The notes under the pieces were generated by a model that saw only the letters and a program-made list of their open reading frames with translations, made no database searches and was not told where the DNA came from. From the NCBI RefSeq assembly GCF_004378255.1, contig NZ_SNQG01000006.1, positions 124,001 through 188,000 of the forward strand: a stretch of 64,000 nucleotides of DNA. The letters run 5' to 3'. A program made the translations under genes and the position numbers. The stretch is from Mucilaginibacter phyllosphaerae. GTDB taxonomy: Bacteria > Bacteroidota > Bacteroidia > Sphingobacteriales > Sphingobacteriaceae. Below, piece after piece: positions 46,765 through 54,544 of this stretch; position 1 is the first letter of the stretch; every line of letters begins with the position of its first letter.

Positions 46765-46822
46765 TCTCCCCCTTTAGGGGAAACTTTTTATATGCTGAAG
46801 CCCTATCCTTCGGGGGGCTGTT
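46752..46822. repeat. Partial GC-rich repeat (family G) at the sixA 3' end
   Basis: AGCCCCCTCTAATCTCCCCC then TTTAGGGGAAACTTTTT, with the stop codon TAA of sixA inside. The later part CCTATCCTTCGGGGGGCTG is a second hairpin. The element spans the end of sixA and the gap to dprA. Confidence 0.65.
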
Positions 46823-47921
46823 AATTTACCAGGTAAGTTTTACCGGGTAAAGACCGGATAAAACCCTGTAACTCCATATCCAGTAAAGTCATGGCCAGCA
46901 GGCTCATGGGCATCTTGGCTTTGATAGATAATTCATCAATAGCCAGTGGCGCTTTGTGCTGCTGAATGATCTCGTAAACAAAACGCTCCTCTGCCGATAG
47001 GTCTATCGGCAGCAATAACTGCTCGGGTGCACCTTTTGCGCTGGTATTCTTTTCCCATCCCAGGCTGTAGGCCAGGTCGGCCACGCAGGTAAGCAGGGCG
47101 GCTTTATTATTCCTTATCAGGAAGTTACACCCTTCCGAATACTCGTCTCCCAGCCTTCCGGGGAAAGCAAATACATCGCGGTTATAGGTATTGGCAATTT
47201 CGGCAGTTATTAATGCACCGCCTTTTAAACCCGCCTCTACCACTACCGTGGCATCGGCCATACCGGCCACAATGCGGTTTCGCTGCGGGAAATTCTCGCG
47301 GTTGGGTATGGTGCCGGATGGATATTCGGTAAGCAGTCCACCGTTTTCCTGCATCTTTTCGGCCAGGCTACGGTTTTGGCTGGGATACATTTTATCGTAA
47401 CCATGGCCAAGCACACCAACAGTTGGTACGTTTAACCGTAAACTTTCGCGATGTGCGGCGGTATCTATACCTAAAGCCAGCCCGCTAACAATTGTTACGT
47501 GGTATTCTTGTAATTCTTCTATCAGTTGCTTGCATAAATTACGGCCGTAGTCTGTAGCGTTGCGTGTGCCTACAATACTGATGATGCGCTGTGTATTCAA
47601 ACCGGTGTTACATTTGGCATAGAGCAGCAAAGGCGAATCGTGGCAATTTTTTAGCTTACGCGGATACCGTGCATCCGTATAAAATAATACATCAACCTTG
47701 TTGGTTTCGATGAACTTCAGCTCCTGCTCCGCACGTTTAAGGGCCTCGGCAAAGTCGGTCATCTGCAGCTTTTTGGTACCAATGCCCCTTGCCTGCGTTA
47801 AGGCATCCTTCGATTTTTTAAATACTTCTTCGGCGCTGCCAAACCGGCTTATCATTGATTTGGCCAGCACCGGGCCAATATTTTTTAGGAATGTTAAGGC
47901 AACCTGGTGATGTAACGACAT
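46821..47921 (-). CDS. dprA: DNA-processing protein DprA
   Basis: Binds single-stranded DNA and loads RecA, known from natural transformation but found widely. The start at 47921 gives MSLHHQVALTFLKNIGPVLA; the longer frame to 48014 runs into A+T-rich and repeat sequence. 366 residues. A helix-hairpin-helix segment (FLKNIGPVLAKSMISRFGSA) precedes the Rossmann-like core: ISIVGTRNATDYGRNLCKQL and VSGLALGIDTAAHRESLRLN. FPQRNRIVAGMADATVVVEA is the classic DprA block. A C-terminal winged helix (KAPLAIDELSIKAKMPMSLL) is present. Confidence 0.93.
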   Translation of the reverse strand: MSLHHQVALTFLKNIGPVLAKSMISRFGSAEEVFKKSKDALTQARGIGTKKLQMTDFAEALKRAEQELKFIETNKVDVLFYTDARYPRKLKNCHDSPLLLYAKCNTGLNTQRIISIVGTRNATDYGRNLCKQLIEELQEYHVTIVSGLALGIDTAAHRESLRLNVPTVGVLGHGYDKMYPSQNRSLAEKMQENGGLLTEYPSGTIPNRENFPQRNRIVAGMADATVVVEAGLKGGALITAEIANTYNRDVFAFPGRLGDEYSEGCNFLIRNNKAALLTCVADLAYSLGWEKNTSAKGAPEQLLLPIDLSAEERFVYEIIQQHKAPLAIDELSIKAKMPMSLLAMTLLDMELQGFIRSLPGKTYLVN

Positions 47922-48012
47922 AATATTAAGATGCCCTAAAGTATAAATAATCCTAAAATAATTAGCATTTATAGGTGAAATATATTTACTCTTCGTAATA
48001 ATGGCCGTTGTC

Positions 48013-48531
48013 ATGGTGAGCCTGTCGAACCATTGGCCGCTTTGCTAAGTCTTCGACAAGCTCAGACTGACATGATTGGATTGTTATGGCGTTTCAGCCT
48101 GTCATGGTGAGCCTGTCGAACCATTAGCCGCTTTGCTATTTTCTTCAACAGGCTCAGACTGACATTAAGGAGCATGTCATGGTGAGCCTGTCGAACCATT
48201 AGCCGCTTTGCTATTTTCTTCAACAGGCTCAGACTGACATTAAGGAGCATGTCATGGTGAGCCTGTCGAACCATTAGCCGCTTTGCTATTCTTCGACGAG
48301 CTCAGACTGACATTTTGTGGAGCATGTCCTGGTAAGCCTGTCGAACCATTGGCCGCTTTGCTATTCTTCGACAAGCTCAGACTGACATTTTGTAGAGTAT
48401 GTCATGGTGAGCTATCGAACCATTAGCCGCGTTGCTATTCTTCGACAAGCTCAGACTGACATTTTGTGGAGCATGTCATGGTAAGCCTGTCGAACCATTG
48501 GCCGCCTTGCTATTTTCTTCAACAGGCTTTA
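48013..48531. repeat. Tandem array of seven 75-bp units (family F, opposite orientation)
   Basis: Units start at about 48013, 48103, 48178, 48253, 48328, 48403 and 48477. Each has CATGGTGAGCCTGTCGAACC, ATTAGCCGCTTTGCTATTCT and TTCGACAAGCTCAGACTGAC. It is the reverse orientation of the 25097-25876 array core, but the linker (ATTTTGTGGAGCATGT) differs. The stem GTGAGCcTGTCGAA pairs with TTCGACAaGCTCA. No protein-coding value is supported for the open frames. Confidence 0.88.
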
Positions 48532-48558
48532 AACTAATAATAAATAAATAATTCTCAA

Positions 48559-48624
48559 AAACTACAGAAATAGTTTGCAAACTATAAAAATAGTTTTACC
48601 TTAGTCTAACTATAAAAATAGTTT
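48559..48624 (+). promoter_or_regulatory. Triple dyad operator of the BlaI-like repressor
   Basis: Three 18-bp dyads: AAACTAcagaaaTAGTTT (48559-48576), AAACTAtaaaaaTAGTTT (48579-48596) and one with a single arm change, TAACTAtaaaaaTAGTTT (48607-48624). They are spaced 20 and 28 bp. Dyads of this type are bound by BlaI/MecI repressors. The last ends 4 nt before the blaI-like start codon. Confidence 0.75.
48574..48604 (+). promoter_or_regulatory. Promoter of the BlaI-M56 operon, -33 TTTG and -7 TACCTTAG
   Basis: TTTG at 48574-48577 and TACCTTAG (7/8 match to TAnnTTTG) at 48597-48604 are separated by 19 bp, the Bacteroidota spacing. The middle operator dyad exactly fills the spacer, so a bound repressor would block RNA polymerase. 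Confidence 0.55.
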
Positions 48625-48627
48625 GCT

Positions 48628-49005
48628 ATGAAACTAAAAGAACTTACCAAGGCCGAAGAACAGATCATGCAGATACTGTGGCAATTAAAAGAGGCTATTG
48701 TAAAAGATATCCTGGAGAAAATACCGGAACCAAAGCCCGCTTACAACACCGTATCAACCGTGGTAAGGGTGCTGGAAGGTAAGGGATTTATTGACCACAA
48801 AGCCTACGGCAACTCGCATTTGTACTTTGCGCTTATCAGTGAGGACGACTATAAGAAATTTACGTTTGATAAGCTGATGACCAATTATTTTGATAACTCC
48901 TACAAAAGCCTGGTATCCTTTATTGCTGATGAACAGAACCTGGGACTGAAAGAACTGGACGAGCTAACTGAACTGATCAACAAACTTAAATCTCAAAAAA
49001 AATGA
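48628..49005 (+). CDS. BlaI/MecI/CopY-family transcriptional repressor
   Basis: 125-residue winged-helix repressor. MKLKELTKAEEQIMQILWQL and YNTVSTVVRVLEGKGFIDHK are the family DNA-binding domain; the C-terminal helices (SLVSFIADEQNLGLKELDEL) mediate dimerisation. BlaI is released when a membrane M56 protease cleaves it. It is likely autoregulatory, since three dyads precede it. The stop overlaps the start of the M56 gene by 4 nt (ATGA), so the two are translationally coupled. Confidence 0.93.
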   Translation: MKLKELTKAEEQIMQILWQLKEAIVKDILEKIPEPKPAYNTVSTVVRVLEGKGFIDHKAYGNSHLYFALISEDDYKKFTFDKLMTNYFDNSYKSLVSFIADEQNLGLKELDELTELINKLKSQKK

Positions 49006-50852
49006 ACTGGTTGCATTACCTTATCGAGGCAAATATTTACCTGGGCGTATTTTATTTGTGCTATTGCCTGTTTCTGAATAACGATACCCACTACACGCTG
49101 GGCAGGTTTTATTTGATATTTAGCTGTATTGCAGCCTTTATTTTGCCGCTTACCCAGGTAAGTATTTTAAAACCCGTACTGCCCGAAATGGAGATTGTAG
49201 AACTGCCCGTACAAGTAAAAACCATGCAGGCCAGCGTTCCGCAGCTGCAAACTGCCGAGCCTGTAACCCGGTTTACCTTTAATGATGTACTTATTTATCT
49301 ATATATAACGGGTGCTGTTATCGCATTGCTGGTGTTTGCCTTCCGTTTGCGCAAACTGTATCTGCTTACACGCAACAAGCACGCCTTATACCAGGGTCAG
49401 TATAAGCTGATTAATCTGGAGGATGAGCACACCGCCTTTTCTTTTTTTAACTACCTGTTTATTGGCAAAAACATCCCACAAGCCGAAACCATTATAGCGC
49501 ACGAAATGGTGCACATTCGCCAAAAACACTCGGCAGATATCATCTTTTTAGAACTTGTTAAAGTGATCAACTGGTTTAATCCATTCGTTTACCTGTTGCA
49601 GCGCAGCCTTAAAACCATACACGAATATATAGCCGACGACCAAACAGCGGCCCGCGAACAGGATGCCCTCAGCTACTCCTCTTTTTTACTGAACAACGCT
49701 TATGGCATACAGGGCACAACAATTACGCATTCATTTTTCAATTATAACTTATTAAAAAAACGGATCATTATGTTAAACAAAAACCGATCAGGTAAGTTAG
49801 CAAGGCTAAAGTACCTGGCAGCGCTGCCCCTTTGCGCGGGCATGCTCTGCGCATCAACCCTGGTGTTTAGTAAAGATTATGGGGTGATAGACCTGCTGCC
49901 ACGCCCCGAAAAACCGACTGTTAAACCCACCCTTATCAAGTATTTTAAGATAAAGGACAGGGATATAACCGCTTATTCGGATAACCTGTCGTTCACCGAA
50001 AACGGCATTAAAAAAACCTATTTGGCAACCACTATAACGGATGCAGATATCGCCTATATCAAAAAAGTACGCAAAATAGCGGTGGAGGTAATAGAGGTAG
50101 ATAGCAAAACTAAAATGCAGGTACCCATGGTTATTAAAGCAGATGCTAAACAGGATACCACCAAATTCCCCCCGCCGCCCCCACCAACCATATTAAAAGA
50201 TCAATTTCTTGATTTTGGGCGTTTTATCAGAACAAAAACTGTGTATCCTAAAGATGCCCTGGAGGGTAAAAAACAAGGTGGCCTTATTATCAGCTTCCAT
50301 GTAGATGGCAGCGGAAATGTTAGCAACGTGAAGCTATCAGGCCAATCCCGAACAAGTTTTGATGATGCCATATTAGCCGCGGCCAATGCTTACCGGGGTA
50401 AAATTAAAGACAAAGCCGGCGATTATAAATTAGGCGTAAGCTTTATTATACCCGGGGTTGATGGTGTTAATTTCCCACAACCAGCTGTTACCAAAGCAAC
50501 TAATTATGTAGGTGAGGTACACGTTTTAGGCTTAACAGATGCCCAACGCAAAAAGTTGATGCCGCCTCCACCGCCGCCAATGGCCAGGCCGGGTAAACCA
50601 GCAAAGCCAGGTAAAGTACCTCCTCCTCCGCCTGCACCGCCAAAATCTACAGCTAAAGTGCCTGAAATTGACATAGAACCTGTACCGGCCGTTGATCCAA
50701 AAGCGCGTAACAAACCAGCCAAAACAGCCCAATCTGATGCCCCTGTTAAACCAACAGCCATGAGCCGGTTGCTTGACGGCTCGCTATCTGTAAAACGTAT
50801 CATATTTCCGTTTGATAAAAATTATCAGCTAAAAAAAGGAAGTAACTGTTAG
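49002..50852 (+). CDS. M56 (BlaR1-like) metallopeptidase with TonB C-terminal domain
   Basis: 616-residue inner-membrane sensor protease. Membrane helices precede and follow the zinc motif HEMVH (H167, E168, H171) in IIAHEMVHIRQKHSADIIFL, with WFNPFVYLLQR and DDQTA as in BlaR1. A further helix (LAALPLCAGMLCASTLVFSK near 273) leads to a periplasmic region with a TonB C-terminal-type domain (about 408-485: YPKDALEGKKQGGLIISFHV) and proline-rich stretches (KFPPPPPPTILK, LMPPPPPPMARP). BlaR1's penicillin-binding domain is absent. The signal sensed is unknown. Coupled to the repressor gene upstream. Confidence 0.9.
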   Translation: MNWLHYLIEANIYLGVFYLCYCLFLNNDTHYTLGRFYLIFSCIAAFILPLTQVSILKPVLPEMEIVELPVQVKTMQASVPQLQTAEPVTRFTFNDVLIYLYITGAVIALLVFAFRLRKLYLLTRNKHALYQGQYKLINLEDEHTAFSFFNYLFIGKNIPQAETIIAHEMVHIRQKHSADIIFLELVKVINWFNPFVYLLQRSLKTIHEYIADDQTAAREQDALSYSSFLLNNAYGIQGTTITHSFFNYNLLKKRIIMLNKNRSGKLARLKYLAALPLCAGMLCASTLVFSKDYGVIDLLPRPEKPTVKPTLIKYFKIKDRDITAYSDNLSFTENGIKKTYLATTITDADIAYIKKVRKIAVEVIEVDSKTKMQVPMVIKADAKQDTTKFPPPPPPTILKDQFLDFGRFIRTKTVYPKDALEGKKQGGLIISFHVDGSGNVSNVKLSGQSRTSFDDAILAAANAYRGKIKDKAGDYKLGVSFIIPGVDGVNFPQPAVTKATNYVGEVHVLGLTDAQRKKLMPPPPPPMARPGKPAKPGKVPPPPPAPPKSTAKVPEIDIEPVPAVDPKARNKPAKTAQSDAPVKPTAMSRLLDGSLSVKRIIFPFDKNYQLKKGSNC

Positions 50853-50880
50853 ATCTGGGCTGGTTATCTTATCCGGCAAA

Positions 50881-51507
50881 TCAGCCTTTTACATAGATAA
50901 CCTGTTTGGTTTCAAAAAACTCCTCCTCAAAGTAATTTTTGAGATGATATTGCTGCACGGCTAAACCCGCGTCGGCAATTTCTTGTGTAAGGTCGCCCCC
51001 CTTAAGGTAAAGTATCCCGTTAGGTAATATATTGTTGCTTTTTTTGCTGAATTTGCCCTTTACCCAGGGGTAAAAATCCTTCAGCTGCGTAACCGCGCGC
51101 GATACCACAAAATCAAACTGCTGCTTAATTTCTTCGGCCCGTGCATGGGTGGCCTTTACGTTGTTAAGGCCCAAAGCGGCTGCCACTTCGTTTACCACCT
51201 TTATTTTTTTACCTATCGAATCTACCAGGTGGAAGTTGGTATCGGGGAATAACATAGCCAGCGGTATGCCCGGGAAACCGCCGCCTGTGCCTACATCCAG
51301 CACATTTTCGCCAGGTAAAAAGGCCATTACTTTGGCTATCCCCAGCGAATGCAGCACGTGGCGCTCATACAGCAGATCGATATCCTTACGGGATATGACG
51401 TTGATCTGGCTGTTCCATAGCGTATAAAGCTCCTGCAGGCGGCCAAATTGTGCTTGCTGTGCCGGCGTTATTTCCGGGAAATATTTAAGCAGGATATCAG
51501 ATGTCAT
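50881..51507 (-). CDS. rsmG: 16S rRNA (guanine527-N7)-methyltransferase
   Basis: SAM-dependent methyltransferase of the 30S decoding region; loss gives low-level streptomycin resistance in other bacteria. 208 residues. The SAM-binding core ENVLDVGTGGGFPGIPLAML and the following FHLVDSIGKKIKVVNEVAAA and FVVSRAVTQLKDFYPWVKG are typical GidB segments. It overlaps the preceding sigma factor gene by 11 nt and is last in the GT2-sigma-rsmG operon. Confidence 0.95.
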   Translation of the reverse strand: MTSDILLKYFPEITPAQQAQFGRLQELYTLWNSQINVISRKDIDLLYERHVLHSLGIAKVMAFLPGENVLDVGTGGGFPGIPLAMLFPDTNFHLVDSIGKKIKVVNEVAAALGLNNVKATHARAEEIKQQFDFVVSRAVTQLKDFYPWVKGKFSKKSNNILPNGILYLKGGDLTQEIADAGLAVQQYHLKNYFEEEFFETKQVIYVKG

Positions 51508-52102
51508 CCTTATTATGTCGGTTTATGATATTGCCTAACAGGAACCTTGCCCTAAATAACTGCGCTTTTACAGTGCCCAGGGGCAAATCAAGCTGCTGGG
51601 CAATCTCTTCATAAGATAATTCGTCGAAATAGCGCAGGGTTATCAGGTTACGGTAACGTATAGGCAGGCTTTCTATCAGTAGTTTAAGTTCTTCTGTTTG
51701 TTGTTTTTTGATGGATGTTTCCTCGGGGTTCAGCACGTCAGATTTGATCTGCAGCGGCTTCTCTTCCCCATCCTCATCCATCATCCCGTGGATAGATTGG
51801 GTATTCAGCTTTTTCTTGCGGATAAAATCTATACAGTTGTTAGTAGCTACCCTAAAAAGCCAGGTGCTAAAAGCATACTCGGGCTGGTATTTATCCAGTT
51901 TTTCAAACGCTTTGGCAAAAGTTTCAACCGTAAGGTCGTTAGCATCCTCCTTGTTGTTCACCATTTTCAGCACCATAAAGTAAATCGAATCTTTATAGCG
52001 GTGCATCAGGTCGGCATAGGCTTTTTGGTTACCCTGCCTTGCCTTTACAACCAAATGAAAATCGTTTTTTGCGTTCTCGGTAAAATTCTTATTTACTTCC
52101 AT
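51497..52102 (-). CDS. RNA polymerase sigma factor, ECF-like sigma-70
   Basis: 201 residues. Sigma region 2 is visible at about 30-95 (YADLMHRYKDSIYFMVLKMV, DANDLTVETFAKAFEKLDKY, FSTWLFRVATNNCIDFIRKK) and region 4 at about 135-195 (LPIRYRNLITLRYFDELSYE, EEIAQQLDLPLGTVKAQLFR). No region 1.1 or 3, so it belongs to the extracytoplasmic-function group. No anti-sigma gene is adjacent. It overlaps the glycosyltransferase gene upstream by 10 nt and rsmG downstream by 11 nt, implying coupled expression. Confidence 0.93.
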   Translation of the reverse strand: MEVNKNFTENAKNDFHLVVKARQGNQKAYADLMHRYKDSIYFMVLKMVNNKEDANDLTVETFAKAFEKLDKYQPEYAFSTWLFRVATNNCIDFIRKKKLNTQSIHGMMDEDGEEKPLQIKSDVLNPEETSIKKQQTEELKLLIESLPIRYRNLITLRYFDELSYEEIAQQLDLPLGTVKAQLFRARFLLGNIINRHNKDDI

Positions 52103-53211
52103 CTGGTGGTTTTAATAAAGGTACCTATCAATCCAAATACGTTTAAGTATATATAATATATCATATCAAAAAATGGCAACGGCCACACCAGGTCGCCGCA
52201 ATCCAGCCGTTTAAACACCTTGCGGTAAATAATTAATTGTAGCGCCCACCTAAATACCACCACCCCAATGGCCCACAAAGGCTCAAATTTAAATACCAGG
52301 CACAATATAAATAAAACATAAAATAAAAAGCCGCTAACCGCATCAAAACTCAGCATGCGCCGGTGGCTGTTTTTATACAATTTACCCACGCCCATGTGGC
52401 GTTTTTTTTGCCTGAACCAGCTGCCCAGGGTTGTTTTAGCATCGGTATAAGTAAAGGTATCGGGGTGTATCTGTATCGTGGTATTATCTGCTGTTGCGTT
52501 TTGGTTCACAAACAAATCGTCGTCGCCAGATAATACGTGCATATGCGCGGCAAAGCCTTTTGCGCCAAAAAACAGGGTTTTAGTATAGGCCAGGTTGCGG
52601 CCAATGCCCATGTAAGCGTTGCCGGTTAAGGCGGCCGACAGATAGTTAACGGCAGTTTTCAAGGTTTCGAACCGGATAAAAGGGTTCAGAAAATTGCCCG
52701 TGCGCGTGTAAGGCGAGTAGCCCAAAACTATCTGCGTATGGCCGGTAAAACCTGCTGCCATACGGGTTACCCAGTTTAGCGTGGCGGGTTTGCAATCGGC
52801 ATCGGTAAACAAAAGATGCTCGTATTTAGCGGCCTTTATACCCAGGGTAAGCGCAAACTTTTTACCTGTTTTATAACGGGCATGCTCATTTATGGTAACA
52901 ATTTTAAGGTGCGGAAACTCTTGCTGGATCCCCAGCAGGATCATGTCCGAATCATCTGTAGAGCAATCATTGATCACCACCACCTCATAATCCGGGTAGT
53001 TTTGCTGTAAAATATAAGGTAGGTTTTGGGTTAAATTACGAGCCTCGTTACGGGCGCTGATGATAACAGAAACGGGTACAATCGGGGCCGGCAATTCATC
53101 CTGCGGTATATAGCGGGTAAGCTTAGTATGATTACTTAGCAGGTAATACAGCTGAACAATAAAACATAGCTGAAACAGAACAAATAACGCATCTTGAATA
53201 TAAGCTTCCAA
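52093..53211 (-). CDS. Membrane glycosyltransferase family 2
   Basis: 372 residues. An N-terminal helix (LFVLFQLCFIVQLYYLL) precedes the GT2 catalytic domain: VSVIISARNEARNLTQNLPY, YEVVVINDCSTDDSDMIL with the first acidic site, and HLLFTDADCKPATLNWV with the DxD-type motif. A GDDDLFVNQNA motif lies near 225-235. Two or three C-terminal helices follow (VSGFLFYVLFILCLVFKF, YYIYLNVFGLIGTFI). The sugar and acceptor are unknown. First gene of the overlapping operon with sigma and rsmG. Confidence 0.88.
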   Translation of the reverse strand: MEAYIQDALFVLFQLCFIVQLYYLLSNHTKLTRYIPQDELPAPIVPVSVIISARNEARNLTQNLPYILQQNYPDYEVVVINDCSTDDSDMILLGIQQEFPHLKIVTINEHARYKTGKKFALTLGIKAAKYEHLLFTDADCKPATLNWVTRMAAGFTGHTQIVLGYSPYTRTGNFLNPFIRFETLKTAVNYLSAALTGNAYMGIGRNLAYTKTLFFGAKGFAAHMHVLSGDDDLFVNQNATADNTTIQIHPDTFTYTDAKTTLGSWFRQKKRHMGVGKLYKNSHRRMLSFDAVSGFLFYVLFILCLVFKFEPLWAIGVVVFRWALQLIIYRKVFKRLDCGDLVWPLPFFDMIYYIYLNVFGLIGTFIKTTRWK

Positions 53212-53354
53212 ACCCCTTGATAATAAGGTGCAAATTTGATAAAAAAGGTTGTAATGTTGTAACGTTTAAAGGTTGAAATGTTAACATATTTTATAATATC
53301 GCCTGCTTTAGATCAGTTTTCGCGAAGTGACACGCCCATACACGCAAAATAACC

Positions 53355-53698
53355 GTAGAGATGCGATACTTCGCGTCTAAATCTTGCATGCAAAAGACGG
53401 GAAGTATCCCGCCTCTACGAACAACATAATTAATGTAGAGACGCGATACTTCGCGTCTAAATCTTGCATGCAAAAGACGGGAAGTATCCCGCCTCTACGA
53501 ATAACATAATTAATGTAGAGACGCGATACTTCGCGTCTAAATCTTGCATGCAAAAGACGGGAAGTATCCCGCCTCTACGAATAACATAATAATGTAGAAA
53601 CGCGATACTTCGCGTCTAAATCTTGCATGCAAGGAGACGGGAAGTATCCCGCCTCTACGAATAACATAATTAATGTAGAGACGCGATACTTCGCGTCT
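53355..53698. repeat. Tandem array of 80-bp hairpin units (family A)
   Basis: Units at about 53354, 53434, 53514, 53593 and 53674 (last partial). Each contains GTAGAGACGCGATACTTCGC, GTCTAAATCTTGCATGCAAA and AGACGGGAAGTATCCCGCCT. Both the AGACGCGA/TCGCGTCT arm and the AGACGGGA/TCCCGCCT arm form hairpins with loop TACT or AGTA. The first unit reads AGATGCGA with TCGCGTCT, a T-G wobble. Confidence 0.88.
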
Positions 53699-53708
53699 TT
53701 ATGAATTT

Positions 53709-54376
53709 GCATTTAAAATTCCTCTAATGGGATGGGTTTTTATCAGCCTTACTTTAAGCCGAAACCCCTCCCTGCACCCTCCCGTTGGGAGGGAATCGCA
53801 CGAGGCCCTACTTTATATACTCATGGCTATTACTATTGCATTTAAAATTCCCTCCTTGGGGAGGGGTGCGTAGGGTTGTGAAATGGCAGGGAGGGGTTTA
53901 CCCGCTTTACTTTACGCCGAAACACCGTTAATAAGGGGTAAAACCGGCATCCGCTGCAAACCTTGCATGCAAGAGACGGGAAGTATCCCGCCTCTACGAA
54001 TAACATAATAATGTAGAGACGCGATACTTCGCGTCTTTAATGAATTTGGAACTTAAAATTCCTCTAATGGGAAGGGGTTTTATCAGCCTTACTTTAAGCC
54101 AAAACCCCTCCCTGCACCCTCCCGTTGGGAGGGAATCGCACGAGGCCCTACTTTATATACTCATGGCTATTACTATTGCATTTAAAAATTCCCTCCTTGG
54201 GGAGGGGTGCGTAGGGTTGTGAAATGGCAGGGAGGGGTTTACCCGCTTTACTTTACGCCGAAACACCGTTAATAAGAGGTAAAACCCGGTGTACCTGCAA
54301 ACCCTGCATGCAAGGAGGCGGGAAGTATCCCGCCTCTACGAACAACATGATTAATGTAGAGACGCGATACTTCGCG
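53709..54376. repeat. Direct duplication of about 340 bp made of families A and C
   Basis: Segment 53709-54045 and 54046-54376 share the order CCTCTAATGGGA, AACCCCTCCCTGCACCCTCC, CGTTGGGAGGGAATCGCACG, TACTTTATATACTCATGGCT, CCTCCTTGGGGAGGGGTGCG, GAAATGGCAGGGAGGGGTTT, and CGCCGAAACACCGTTAATAA, offset 340-341 bp. Each ends with family A hairpins. The copies differ by only small indels, so the duplication is recent. Confidence 0.85.
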
Positions 54377-54385
54377 TCTTTTAAC

Positions 54386-54464
54386 GCGCCTCCTTGCATG
54401 CAAAAAGGCGCGACGTATCGCGCCTTTACTGATATATAATGTAGAGATGCGATACTTCGCATCT
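54386..54464. repeat. Variant family A hairpins
   Basis: Two variants: AAGGCGCGA-CGTA-TCGCGCCTT at 54405-54426 and AGATGCGA-TACT-TCGCATCT at 54445-54464. Both differ from the standard arm by paired changes that keep the stem. They end 64 nt before the tgt promoter. Confidence 0.85.
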
Positions 54465-54527
54465 TTAACCCGCTGCAACAATCTAACAATCCATTAATTA
54501 ACCATACCCAATGCCAAACGCTTTTGC

Positions 54528-54535
54528 TAATTTTG
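54528..54535 (+). promoter_or_regulatory. -7 box of the tgt operon
   Basis: TAATTTTG, an exact TAnnTTTG, 10 nt before the tgt ATG; a nearly leaderless mRNA is implied. Confidence 0.5.
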
Positions 54536-54544
54536 CCCGGATAA

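Noticed and set aside
48062..48274. 70-residue frame MVRQAHHDMLLNVSLSLLKK
   Set aside because: It is three translated copies of the family F repeat, not a gene.
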